A stretch of 64,000 nucleotides of DNA. Origin: Geomonas silvestris (GTDB lineage: Bacteria > Desulfobacterota > Desulfuromonadia > Geobacterales > Geobacteraceae). Shown here in pieces: positions 8,565 through 16,927 of the stretch (within the stretch, counting starts at the first letter, position 1; each line of letters starts with the position of its first letter). A program made the position numbers and the translations under genes. The notes below the pieces were generated by a model. It was not told the DNA's origin. It saw only the letters and a list, made by a program, of their open reading frames with translations, and searched no databases. The DNA lies in the NCBI RefSeq assembly GCF_014193515.1, contig NZ_BLXX01000008.1, positions 1 through 64,000 of the forward strand, in the 5' to 3' direction.

Positions 8565-10178
8565 TCAAGGTACGGGCACAGGATCTTGCAGCGACAGAAC
8601 CTGCTGGCGCTGGCGTAACCGAACCGCCAATTCGTTAGTATCAACCGACTGAACCGGCTTCCGGTCCCGAACGGCAAGGTAGGCGGCAATCCCCGCGGCG
8701 TCGCCCAGGATCATGTATTGCGGTTCCATGCGTAGAGAAGAATACGCAATGTGCGAGGCCGAGATGCATACAGGGACCAATAAGTTCTCGCACTCGCCAT
8801 CCCGGGGCACGATGGAGCGGTAAGGAATCTGGTAACCGCGGACAGGAACCTCAACGTCCCCCTCGTTTATAACCGTGCCGTCAGGTGCGACGCTCCGCTG
8901 CACATGGTGGGAATCGATGCTATAGGAACCCATGCCAACGGAGTCCGTTTGGATAAGGCTGGTCAGGAGGTCGGCCTGGGTCATTACATACTTGCCGATG
9001 AGCCGCCGGGCCTCACGGACGTACAACTGGAAAGGCCAGTTACCCGTATCGGTAAATTCATCTTTTGCCAGACCCCAGGCAAGCATCTGGTTGCGCACCG
9101 TCGTAGGCACGCCTGGGTCGTGTGACAAAAAGTACAGCAATCCCTGGATGTACAACTTGTGATCGTCACGGATCTGTCCCCTTCTGGCTGCATCCGCCTC
9201 GGGATAGTCCCAGTTCCCCCCAATCAGATCTGTCGAGATGGGACCGTTGTTGTTGCAGTCACTCTTGTTGTTGGGCAACGGGGAGAGTGCCAAAATGTTA
9301 CCCAGTGTTATTGTCGCAGCATTTTGGCTCAGATATCGCTGCAGCAACTCGTAGCGTTTCGGGTCGTATCCTGGAGGTTGGGAAAAAGGGATCCGATTGG
9401 CAGGGTCCGTACTAAGGCAGAGCCGGTAGGTATACGCGGGGATTTTAGTGTCACCATCCCCCGGATTTTTGCCATCCGCAGCCCCAACCATAGGAAGTAG
9501 AGTTCCTTGGCTATCAAAGGCAGAAAGCGGGGTCGTGAACTGATGGTACTGGCTGTGGCTTTGCTTGCCGGCGAGACTCTCCTGATAGGTTGCAACGCCC
9601 TCGCGCCCCACGGCATAACTCACGCCGGCCTTAGCCATAAGATCACCCTCGTACGAGGCGTCGATAAAGACGCCGGCGGTATAGATCGTACCGTCATCGA
9701 GCGTGACGTTGTTTATCCTCCGATTACTGAAGTCGACACTACTTAACCCGTGATTATAGAAAACGTTGACCCCCGCCTCCGAGAGCCAGCCTTTAAGCAC
9801 CTGCTCCGCAATGTGGGGCTCGAATTTCCAGGCGATAGAGGTGCCATAGGCAGCACCCATCCTTCGGAAAAACTCGCGGGACCTACCGCCTATAAGGTTT
9901 TTATTTCCAGAATCGGTAGCGCCAAGACCAGCAGCAACCATTCCCCCTACGTGGCTCCCAGGTTCGATCAGCGCCACCTTAAGTCCCTGCTGTGCAGCGG
10001 ATACGGCAGCGATGACCCCACCGGCTGTGGCGCCATACACAACGAGGTGGTAGCCTGGGATCGAGCTGTCGATGGCTGGCGGTGGCGAAGGCGGAGGCGG
10101 CGCCGAAGTGGTCGAGCAGGAACTTTCACAGGTGAGGACGAGGACTGCGAGTAACACAACGATTCGCTTGGTTGGCAT
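8565..10178 (-). CDS. Exported FAD-dependent oxidoreductase
   Basis: The 537-residue product begins with a hydrophobic export signal (VVLLAVLVLTC) and a Ser/Pro-rich linker containing a cysteine cluster, so it may be a lipoprotein, though the lipobox is not canonical. From about residue 45 a Rossmann FAD site follows (VVYGATAGGVIAAVSAAQQG, then E and a GGM-A-GLG-TD motif). This matches the FAD-dependent oxidoreductase family found in many secreted proteins of unknown substrate. Near the C terminus, RDGECENLLVP and the GDAAGIAAYLAV segment complete the flavin fold. AAGGAG precedes the ATG. It is the last gene of the polysaccharide cluster on this strand, which suggests oxidation of a sugar or other glycan component; the substrate cannot be read. 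Confidence 0.75.
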   Translation of the reverse strand: MPTKRIVVLLAVLVLTCESSCSTTSAPPPPSPPPAIDSSIPGYHLVVYGATAGGVIAAVSAAQQGLKVALIEPGSHVGGMVAAGLGATDSGNKNLIGGRSREFFRRMGAAYGTSIAWKFEPHIAEQVLKGWLSEAGVNVFYNHGLSSVDFSNRRINNVTLDDGTIYTAGVFIDASYEGDLMAKAGVSYAVGREGVATYQESLAGKQSHSQYHQFTTPLSAFDSQGTLLPMVGAADGKNPGDGDTKIPAYTYRLCLSTDPANRIPFSQPPGYDPKRYELLQRYLSQNAATITLGNILALSPLPNNKSDCNNNGPISTDLIGGNWDYPEADAARRGQIRDDHKLYIQGLLYFLSHDPGVPTTVRNQMLAWGLAKDEFTDTGNWPFQLYVREARRLIGKYVMTQADLLTSLIQTDSVGMGSYSIDSHHVQRSVAPDGTVINEGDVEVPVRGYQIPYRSIVPRDGECENLLVPVCISASHIAYSSLRMEPQYMILGDAAGIAAYLAVRDRKPVQSVDTNELAVRLRQRQQVLSLQDPVPVP

Positions 10179-10201
10179 GGTACTCCTTACGGTAGCGGCG
10201 G

Positions 10202-11305
10202 CTAGTGTGAAACCACGCGATAGTACCCCTCGAATTCATCTGCAACGTGGTCCCAACTGTAGTGTCTCTCGACCCTGGTGCGAGCCAGGCGGCCCCAGGA
10301 TTCCCGATCCTCCTCTGGAAATCCCAGGATTTTCTCCAATTGATCCTTCAAGTGCTCAATGTCTTTGTTCCTGAAGGTAAAGCCTGTATCCGCTAGAGCT
10401 TCACGATTCTCAGGGATATCGCTGACCAGGCAGCAGTTTCCGTAGCTCATCGCTTCCAAAAGCGCGATCGATAGCCCTTCAATTTCAGAAGGCTGAACGT
10501 AGACGGCAGCGTGGGCAAAAAGCTCTTCAAGCAGACGCCCCTCGACGTACCCGGGAAACAAAATGCGCGGATCGCCACCGGACAAGGAGTTCAGCGTTTC
10601 CTTATATCCCCCCTCCCCTTTCACGTCACCAGCGATCACCAGTTTGTAATCCGTGGCTATACGCCGGAAGGCAGAAATAAGATAGTGGGCACCCTTCTCC
10701 GGAACCAAACGCGACGCGAAAAGGATATAGCGTTTGGCCTCCAACCCCAGAGAGAAGATCTCTTGGGCTGGTACACGCTCCTTTACCTCAGCGCCTGTTG
10801 GAATGTAGCGCATTTGAACACCACGGGTGTCGTGGTAATAGTCACACTGAGTCTGCGAAACTGCCGTAAGATACCGGTTGCTGGCCAAAGATATTGTTTC
10901 CAGCAGCTTCAACAGGCTTCGCCCAAGAAAGTTCCAGCGGCTACGCTGCCATTCTATCCCGTGCATCTGCAGCAGACAGCGCTTTTGCCGCAGGGCCAGC
11001 AGTGGCGCGAACGCCCCTGAAGCGACGCTGTGGCAGTGAACGATATCATACTTAGGTGCGATAAAAACGAGGTGGAGTGCAGCGGCAGCAGACGCAGAGA
11101 GTTTCTCTAAAGCGGGGTGCCAAATACTGGGAACCTTGACAACCGTCATGCCGTGAACCTTGCCAACGACGTCACCGTAATGGGCCATCGAGTACAGTGT
11201 CACCTCATGACCACGTGCGGTAAGACGTCGGCCGAGTTCCAGTGTGTACTTTTCGATCCCACCACCGCGCTCTATATTTTTCACGACAAAGAAAGCGATC
11301 TTCAA
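10202..11305 (-). CDS. Glycosyltransferase family 4
   Basis: A GT-B fold retaining glycosyltransferase of 367 residues. The N-terminal acceptor domain carries GGGIEKYTLELGRRLTARGH. The C-terminal donor domain has YILFASRLVPEKGAHYLI near residue 190 and the E-x7-E signature in EIEGLSIALLEAMSYGN near residue 285. The start codon is TTG at 11305, placed 5 bases after GGGGA and giving the family-typical opening KIAFFV. It probably adds one sugar to the lipid-linked repeat unit on the inner face of the cytoplasmic membrane. Donor and linkage are unknown. It lies in the run of minus-strand genes of the exopolysaccharide locus. Confidence 0.9.
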   Translation of the reverse strand: MKIAFFVVKNIERGGGIEKYTLELGRRLTARGHEVTLYSMAHYGDVVGKVHGMTVVKVPSIWHPALEKLSASAAAALHLVFIAPKYDIVHCHSVASGAFAPLLALRQKRCLLQMHGIEWQRSRWNFLGRSLLKLLETISLASNRYLTAVSQTQCDYYHDTRGVQMRYIPTGAEVKERVPAQEIFSLGLEAKRYILFASRLVPEKGAHYLISAFRRIATDYKLVIAGDVKGEGGYKETLNSLSGGDPRILFPGYVEGRLLEELFAHAAVYVQPSEIEGLSIALLEAMSYGNCCLVSDIPENREALADTGFTFRNKDIEHLKDQLEKILGFPEEDRESWGRLARTRVERHYSWDHVADEFEGYYRVVSH

Positions 11306-11360
11306 AATTTTCCCCGCTTATCTGCGGTGCCTCTTGCTAGAAAAAAACACCGTCCGAAGT

Positions 11361-12398
11361 CTATGACGAGGATCCTTGCCGCGGATCCTGTCCGACATCG
11401 TAGTGTGGGCAACAGGCCCCGGAGACCCGCCTTCCGGTGAGCCGCTTCAACCTGCTCTTCAACACCCAAGGAAGAATTTTAGGCAAATACTTCCGCATAA
11501 CAGGGGAAGCTGAGCCGATCATCCAGCAGTTTTTCGGGCAACTGGCAACCTTGGCGCGCACCTCCGCTGCCGTTTTGCTGCGCCAGAGGTCCATGAAGTC
11601 ATCGACCGCGTGGAGGTTTCCCATGCTCTGGAACCAGTATTTATCTTCCATCCCGTTGCAGGGAAGCACCTCTCCATACGGATCTATGAAGAAGTTTTCA
11701 GTACCGGCCTCGCAGGGTAGCATCCGCCTGCCACCGCGGATGTAGTTAATCAACCCAAGGTTGAAGAAGGCCCGAAACCACGATTTTGGGTGCCGCTCTC
11801 TTAAGAGCCTGTCCATAAGCTCTTCGAAGTTACCGGCAACCTCTTCGAGATTGGTAATGCGATTGTCGTCTTTTTGGAAGTAGAACGAATTGTGAAAAGC
11901 CGCAGTGGCGAACTGCAGTTTCAGCCCTTTGGCCAATTCGTAGAGCCACAGCATATCTGCGGAATTGTGGTTACTGACAGTGATTCCGAATCCAATATCT
12001 TTGATCCCCATTCGTCGCAGCCCAAGCAGAACCCTCAGCCCGCGGTCGAAGCCACCTGGGCGCCCGCGTAGTTGGTCATTTTTTTCCGAAAGGCCCTCAA
12101 TGCTCACTCGAAAGCCGAGGTTGGGATAGGCGGCAGCCAGAGCGTAAATTCGGTCTTCGTACCAGCCACTGGTCGAAATCACGACCCTTTTGGTCTTGCG
12201 AAACAAGATCTCGACAATCTCGCCAAGATCTTCGCGGACGAAAGGTTCCCCTCCTGTTACGTTCACTGCGGCCAATTGCGGCAGTTTTTCAAGAAGTTCC
12301 GGACGAAATTCCTGTTCAGGATTGCTGGGTCCAGACCATATATTGCACATCGTGCAGCGCATGGGACAGCGATAGGTGACGATTATTGAAGCATCCAT
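11361..12398 (-). CDS. Radical SAM/SPASM-type protein in the polysaccharide locus
   Basis: The N terminus carries CPMRCTMC (Cys11, Cys15, Cys18), the CxxxCxxC site for the SAM-cleaving [4Fe-4S] cluster, followed by VNVTGGEPFVREDL, the GGEP SAM-binding motif. The C-terminal third (CEAGTENFFIDPYGEVLPCN, then CPKNCW and a CCPHYD near the end) is a SPASM/twitch-like auxiliary cluster region. Such enzymes carry out radical modification of peptides, sugars or other substrates. Within a glycan cluster a sugar or lipid-carrier modification is plausible but unproven. AAGGAT precedes the ATG by 8 bases. The length (345) is usual for this family. Confidence 0.85.
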   Translation of the reverse strand: MDASIIVTYRCPMRCTMCNIWSGPSNPEQEFRPELLEKLPQLAAVNVTGGEPFVREDLGEIVEILFRKTKRVVISTSGWYEDRIYALAAAYPNLGFRVSIEGLSEKNDQLRGRPGGFDRGLRVLLGLRRMGIKDIGFGITVSNHNSADMLWLYELAKGLKLQFATAAFHNSFYFQKDDNRITNLEEVAGNFEELMDRLLRERHPKSWFRAFFNLGLINYIRGGRRMLPCEAGTENFFIDPYGEVLPCNGMEDKYWFQSMGNLHAVDDFMDLWRSKTAAEVRAKVASCPKNCWMIGSASPVMRKYLPKILPWVLKSRLKRLTGRRVSGACCPHYDVGQDPRQGSSS

Positions 12399-12460
12399 AG
12401 GTTATCCTTGATTAGATGAAACATGAGCCACGACAATTATTTCCAACGTTGACCGTGGCA

Positions 12461-13690
12461 TTACCCGGTGTCTCCCTTGCCCAGAGAGGCATCTTGGTAC
12501 ACCTCTATCAATCGCTGGTAGTGCAGTTCATCGTTGAACTCGTTCTCAACCAGCCACCGTGCGTTCATGCCCAGACGCCGCACCTTCCCTGAATCAGCCG
12601 AGAGCGCCAACACGGCCTCTCTGAGTTGCAGCACATCGCTGGGAGAAACCAGTAAACCCGTCTCGTCCTGAGCCACCAGTTCCGGAATTCCGCCCAAATT
12701 GCATCCTATCACCGGTTTTCCCAGGGAGAAGGCCTCCAAGATTGCCATAGGCGCATTCTCGTAGCACTGTGAAGGAACCACCAGGAACGATGCTCCACGG
12801 AAAAGATCCTGTAATTCCTTCCCGGTGCGGTAACCGAGGAGATCGACATTAGGAAATGCCCCTCCACTTAGCAACGCGAGGATCCTTTCCTTCAGCGGTC
12901 CATCACCCGCGATCTTGAGCGAAACAGAGGTACCCCGCACAGCTTCAAGCAGCGGAATGATCCCTTTTTCCGGCGACAGACGCCCCGCATACAAAACGTA
13001 CGAGCCCGGCTCAAAACAGGGAGTGAGGTTTCTGACCTTTAAGGAATTGGGGAGGTACACAAGTTTGGAACGCGGGATCCCGGAAGAAGCGTGTTGTTCC
13101 AGAAGGAATCTGCTGGGGCACAGAAAGCGTTGCACCTTGTCGTACTTGCGTAGCACACGGTTGAAATAGGCCTCCGCGGTATTTATCAGAGAAGGAAGCA
13201 GACTTCCCTTGTGACACCTGCTTAAAAGGCAATGGTAAAACCGCCCCTCCTTGCAGCGCTCACAGACTTCGCCGTGGCGCAGCATGAGGTAGGAAGGGCA
13301 GACCAACTTGTTGTCGTGCAGCGTCATCACGACAGGTATGCCGCGCTCGGCGGCACAATCGATCGTCGAGGTAGTCAACCGGCCGTAAATGTTGTGGGCA
13401 TGCAACAGATCAGGCCGTACCTTGTCCAGGTAAGCCCCAAGATACTTTTTAACCTCGAAAGAATAGATGAGCTTGCAAGCTACAGCAGCCTTGACAGGTA
13501 ATGGTACCTGGTCGTACTCGATAGGCGGGGCGAAGTGTGCAGCATGGCGGGAGTCGATGTTCTCCGGGAAGTGCCTGGTAAATGGCCATACTTCGTGGCC
13601 ATGTGCCTGCAGCATCTCGATTTCATCGAAGTAAACTCTCTCGGAGCCTCCGCGTAAATAGTAGAAGTTGTTCGCTGCCAAAATTTTCAA
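12461..13690 (-). CDS. Glycosyltransferase family 4
   Basis: A 409-residue GT-B glycosyltransferase. The N-terminal half shows NNFYYLRGGSERVYFDEIEM, typical of GT4 enzymes of capsule and O-antigen loci. The middle contains a cysteine group (CPSYLML, then CERCKEGRFYHCLLSRC), which is often seen in this GT4 subfamily and might bind metal. The C-terminal half has YVLYAGRLSPEKGI and the E-x7-E loop NAPMAILEAFSLGKPVIG. Its ATG overlaps the stop codon of the upstream beta-helix gene (ATGA), so the two are translationally coupled. It should add a sugar to the repeat unit; donor and acceptor are not deducible. Confidence 0.9.
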   Translation of the reverse strand: MKILAANNFYYLRGGSERVYFDEIEMLQAHGHEVWPFTRHFPENIDSRHAAHFAPPIEYDQVPLPVKAAVACKLIYSFEVKKYLGAYLDKVRPDLLHAHNIYGRLTTSTIDCAAERGIPVVMTLHDNKLVCPSYLMLRHGEVCERCKEGRFYHCLLSRCHKGSLLPSLINTAEAYFNRVLRKYDKVQRFLCPSRFLLEQHASSGIPRSKLVYLPNSLKVRNLTPCFEPGSYVLYAGRLSPEKGIIPLLEAVRGTSVSLKIAGDGPLKERILALLSGGAFPNVDLLGYRTGKELQDLFRGASFLVVPSQCYENAPMAILEAFSLGKPVIGCNLGGIPELVAQDETGLLVSPSDVLQLREAVLALSADSGKVRRLGMNARWLVENEFNDELHYQRLIEVYQDASLGKGDTG

Positions 13691-14889
13691 GGAACGTGCC
13701 TCACGACATTATCAGTGATGCCGGCCCAGTCATTGTTGAGTACATTGATGATGGCGTTCGTCAGGGTGTTGGATTTCACCACCCGGTTGACCGTCCCCTC
13801 CACGAGAATTCCGGGGGCAGCATTACTGATGGTGTTTGATACCACTTGAACATTGTCACCGACGTAGACTCCGCTTTGGCCACAATTGGTTATGCTGTTT
13901 CCCGAGACTACGATGTCAGATCCGGTAGCAAAGATTCCATGTCGGCCGATGGCAGTAAGGGTATTGCCAGTAATGGTGACCGAACTGGCAACGGGAAGCG
14001 AGGCACCCCCGGTGTGCAAGAAAATGCCGTCATTGGTAGTGGCACTGACCACGTTCTTGCTCACGGTGACCCGCGAAGCTCCGCCTTTGACAGCGATACC
14101 GCCGAACTTGCCGCCGGTTACCGTGTTGCCCGAAATGGTGACATCGTATAGAGTCCCGGTATCTGTGGGCTTGTCTATACCGTAAGCAGCAATTCCAAAG
14201 GAGGAATGTGAGCCGTCAACTCGATTGTTGCTGACCTGCACGCCGTGTACATCGCCCAGCCACCCGAAGACAGCAACGGGTTCATCGCCCATTCCCGAAA
14301 CAAAGGAGTTACCACTGATCTGCACGGCATAACTAGCCTTGGAAGGCGCGGAGTCTTGGTTTCTCAGCATAAGACAGCCACCTCCCATATTGGAAATCGA
14401 GCAACCAGAGAGGGCCACATTCCGACAGGAGGCAGCAAGGTCGATAAAATACATATCGGAGCGACCTGTCATTGTGATGTTTTCGATGCTGAGATTATTC
14501 ACGTTCTGGAAGCGAACGATGCCAGGGTTGTCCCCTTTGACGAGTTTCTGCGAAAACTCGATCTTGAGGTTTCGCAACTTTATATTGCTGTTCCCATTTC
14601 GGTAATCGCTGTTTGAGACAAACTGGGCTCCCCCAAAGTTTTTGGGCATTGGAACCAGTTTGGTACCGCTCCCCTCTCCTTCGACAATCGTGTTGGACCC
14701 GATGCTCAGCGTTTTGTTGAGAAAGAAGGTTCCTTTCGGGTAGTGAATCACTTGGTAGGATATCCCGCCTTCGCTGCGGGTAGAGATAGCCACGTTCTGG
14801 TTGGCATTAGCAGCATTCGCGAGTTGAGTGGGGAAGGAAAACGCAAGCACTGGCAGAAAATACAAAGCTGCAAAGATAAGCTTCCTCAT
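13687..14889 (-). CDS. Secreted right-handed parallel beta-helix protein
   Basis: The 400-residue product starts at the ATG at 14889, chosen for AAGGAGAG 9 bases upstream and the signal peptide that follows (RKLIFAALYFLPVLAFSF, cleavage after ANA). The body consists of PbH1-type rungs rich in Val, Ile, Ser and Asn, for example VTISGNTVTGGKFGGIAVK and VTVSKNVVSATTNDGIFLHT. Proteins of this build include polysaccharide lyases, epimerases and glycan-binding scaffolds such as AlgG/AlgX-like factors. No catalytic residues can be assigned. Its place between the acyltransferase and a GT4, and the ATGA overlap with the latter, point to modification or trafficking of the polysaccharide in the periplasm. 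Confidence 0.8.
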   Translation of the reverse strand: MRKLIFAALYFLPVLAFSFPTQLANAANANQNVAISTRSEGGISYQVIHYPKGTFFLNKTLSIGSNTIVEGEGSGTKLVPMPKNFGGAQFVSNSDYRNGNSNIKLRNLKIEFSQKLVKGDNPGIVRFQNVNNLSIENITMTGRSDMYFIDLAASCRNVALSGCSISNMGGGCLMLRNQDSAPSKASYAVQISGNSFVSGMGDEPVAVFGWLGDVHGVQVSNNRVDGSHSSFGIAAYGIDKPTDTGTLYDVTISGNTVTGGKFGGIAVKGGASRVTVSKNVVSATTNDGIFLHTGGASLPVASSVTITGNTLTAIGRHGIFATGSDIVVSGNSITNCGQSGVYVGDNVQVVSNTISNAAPGILVEGTVNRVVKSNTLTNAIINVLNNDWAGITDNVVRHVP

Positions 14890-14937
14890 GGCGACTCTCT
14901 CCTTTGTCGCAGCCCCAAGGGCAGCAGACACTACCTC

Positions 14938-15378
14938 TTACAAAGCGTCATTAACCGAAAAGTCTTTTATCACCCTTGCAGGGTTCCCCATAACGACGAC
15001 GCTGGGCGGAACATCCTTGCCAACTACCGATCCCGCGCTGATGATAGCGTTGTCACCGATCGTGACGTTGCGAAGGACTATGGAACCAGCCCCCACAAAG
15101 ACATTTTTGCCAAGTCGGATCCGCCCCGTGCCGTCATCGTGTGCCCCCTCCTGTTGGGGAAGCCGGTAAACAGAATGGTCGTGTGCGATGAGCTTGGCAC
15201 CATTGGTGATACAACACTGATCCCCTATCTCAATGGAACCCGGATAACAGGTATCGATGTAGGCCCCCCAAGAGATAAACACGTCCTTTCCGACTGAAAC
15301 ACCGAGCATGCGATAACGAACTCGGTTCAACTCCCTGAACGCGAGGGATAACCGGTACTTAATCTTGTTCAAGAGCAT
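14938..15378 (-). CDS. Left-handed beta-helix (hexapeptide) acyltransferase
   Basis: A 146-residue member of the LbH/WbbJ-type O-acetyltransferases. Imperfect [LIV]-G-x4 hexapeptides run from about residue 30 (GVSVGKDVFISWGAYIDTC, IEIGDQCCITNGAKL, IRLGKNVFVGAGSIV, VTIGDNAIISAGSVV). A catalytic-type histidine lies in LIAHDHSVYRL, and the domain closes with VVMGNPARVIKDF. Such enzymes acylate sugar hydroxyls from acetyl-CoA or, in some subfamilies, from acyl-ACP. The gene upstream is an acyl carrier protein whose stop codon lies only 4 bases before this start, making an ACP-bound donor worth considering. Confidence 0.88.
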   Translation of the reverse strand: MLLNKIKYRLSLAFRELNRVRYRMLGVSVGKDVFISWGAYIDTCYPGSIEIGDQCCITNGAKLIAHDHSVYRLPQQEGAHDDGTGRIRLGKNVFVGAGSIVLRNVTIGDNAIISAGSVVGKDVPPSVVVMGNPARVIKDFSVNDAL

Positions 15379-15382
15379 AGAC

Positions 15383-15631
15383 TCAAACCTCTACCTCTGC
15401 CTTAAGCTTACCGCTTACAAGTGTAGCAATATCACCCACATTCTTAAGGGTCAACACTTCCGTGTCGCTGATCGCGATATTGTACCTTACCTCAATCAGA
15501 GTTACTAGATTCATGTGGGCGAATGAGTCCCATCCCTCGATATCCTTCGCAGTCATCGCTGGATTGAGCTCAAGGGTGTCATCGCAAAAAACTTCCCGGA
15601 AAATAGCTGTAAGAGAAGGAAAAGCCTGCAT
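15383..15631 (-). CDS. Acyl carrier protein of the polysaccharide locus
   Basis: An 82-residue four-helix carrier protein. The start at 15631 is set by GGAGG seven bases upstream. The phosphopantetheine attachment site is Ser36 in EGWDSFAHMNL, a variant of the usual DSL motif, followed by the acidic recognition helix and the closing VGDIATLV segment. Once converted by a phosphopantetheinyl transferase, such proteins carry an acyl or aminoacyl group as a thioester. A separate ACP inside an exopolysaccharide cluster, without a ketosynthase or an obvious acyl-activating enzyme beside it, is uncommon; it may feed the adjoining LbH acyltransferase. It sits about 50 bases downstream of the polymerase gene. 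Confidence 0.85.
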   Translation of the reverse strand: MQAFPSLTAIFREVFCDDTLELNPAMTAKDIEGWDSFAHMNLVTLIEVRYNIAISDTEVLTLKNVGDIATLVSGKLKAEVEV

Positions 15632-15683
15632 TTGAAACCTCCAAAATTGCTTAACTGCAAGACCTGTAAGGACAGTGGCGAGG

Positions 15684-16913
15684 TTAGATTTTCGGTGCGT
15701 CGCCAAACGCATCCGGCATCTTTGAAAAGGAAGGATGCGGGGACATCTGTGCGCAAGCGAGAAACATGAAAAACAGCGCAAGAACCAGGAAGTTATCCAG
15801 TACGTTCTCAGACATGGCGTACACAACCATCATGATAAAAACGATCCGGTCTTGATGCCTCAGGCGGTGAAAGCAATGCCAGAAGAAAGTGACAGTAAGA
15901 ACAAAGCCTATGACACCCTGTTCGTATAGAACACGCAGGTAGTCGTTGTGGGGGAGAATTCCGAAGTCTATCACACTCCTGCCAATGCCAGCGCCAATTA
16001 GCACGGTCAACGGGTCCTTTGAGGCAAAAGCACCAAGAACGTTCGACCAATGGGAAAGTCGCCAAACAGCAGAGGTTTCGCCTGCAGTGTAGTTGGAAGT
16101 CAGAGATTCATAATCGACGCGATTCCGGGAGATGCTCTGGTAATTTGCGACAACGACCTCAGCCTGTGCACGAATCTTTTCGAAAAAATTAAACTTAGCG
16201 CCAAACTGCCCCGCTCCGACAACCACCAGCGCAAAAACAAGCAGAAAAAGCAGATGCCGAACCTTAATCCGGTCATGAATCTGGTACAGACAGGCAACAA
16301 GGAAGGCTAAAAAGGCACCGGTAGTAGCCGAGAGGTAGATGATGCCCAAAACCCCAAGAGCCACAATGACAAAAAAAATGTTGCTAAGGCGCCGCTCTCC
16401 GTAGTTGAAAAGAAGTATGATCATCGCCGTTTGTGCTAATCCGTTAGGGTTAACGAAAAGCCCGCGCAGGCGAACGTGCCCTCCATAGTCTTCAGTGTTG
16501 CCTGGCAACAGGGACAGACCAATAATCACCAAAAGAGAAAACAGAATTATGTACTGGTACTTACTGTCTCGGAGCGGTCTGTAGTTATATGAAACCATGA
16601 ATATGTACAGAAAATAGCAGGCAATGCTTTTGACGAGGTACCCTGTCTGCTGCGGATCGAAATCTGCAAGTGTATTAACAGCCGACAGCGCCACGATCAA
16701 AAAAGCGATTGTAACGGTTACGTCCTTTTTAAAAGAAAACATGGAGCGGAAATTCGCAAGAAGCAGTAACAGCAGTAAGTTCATCGCCCCCAAAGAAAGT
16801 AGTTCGGCGTTTTCAGTGTAAAAGGCGACGATGAACAGTAAGCAGTAGACTGCATAACCTACAGATGGCGCTACCCACTCTGAACCAAGATTCCGGTTAC
16901 TTCCAGCTATCAT
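15684..16913 (-). CDS. Wzy-like polysaccharide polymerase / O-antigen ligase family
   Basis: A 409-residue polytopic membrane protein with about ten to twelve hydrophobic segments. Between residues 240 and 330 a large loop carries the O-antigen ligase/polymerase signature: a serine- and arginine-rich stretch, VWRLSHWSNVLGAF, then GAGIGRSVIDFGILPHNDYL and RVLYEQGVIGFV. The H-N-x-Y/F-L motif is diagnostic of the Wzy_C/O-antigen ligase family. With the flippase in the same cluster this is best read as the polymerase that joins repeat units on the periplasmic side of the membrane. A ligase role cannot be excluded. Confidence 0.85.
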   Translation of the reverse strand: MIAGSNRNLGSEWVAPSVGYAVYCLLFIVAFYTENAELLSLGAMNLLLLLLLANFRSMFSFKKDVTVTIAFLIVALSAVNTLADFDPQQTGYLVKSIACYFLYIFMVSYNYRPLRDSKYQYIILFSLLVIIGLSLLPGNTEDYGGHVRLRGLFVNPNGLAQTAMIILLFNYGERRLSNIFFVIVALGVLGIIYLSATTGAFLAFLVACLYQIHDRIKVRHLLFLLVFALVVVGAGQFGAKFNFFEKIRAQAEVVVANYQSISRNRVDYESLTSNYTAGETSAVWRLSHWSNVLGAFASKDPLTVLIGAGIGRSVIDFGILPHNDYLRVLYEQGVIGFVLTVTFFWHCFHRLRHQDRIVFIMMVVYAMSENVLDNFLVLALFFMFLACAQMSPHPSFSKMPDAFGDAPKI

Positions 16914-16927
16914 AAAGGGTTCCTAGG

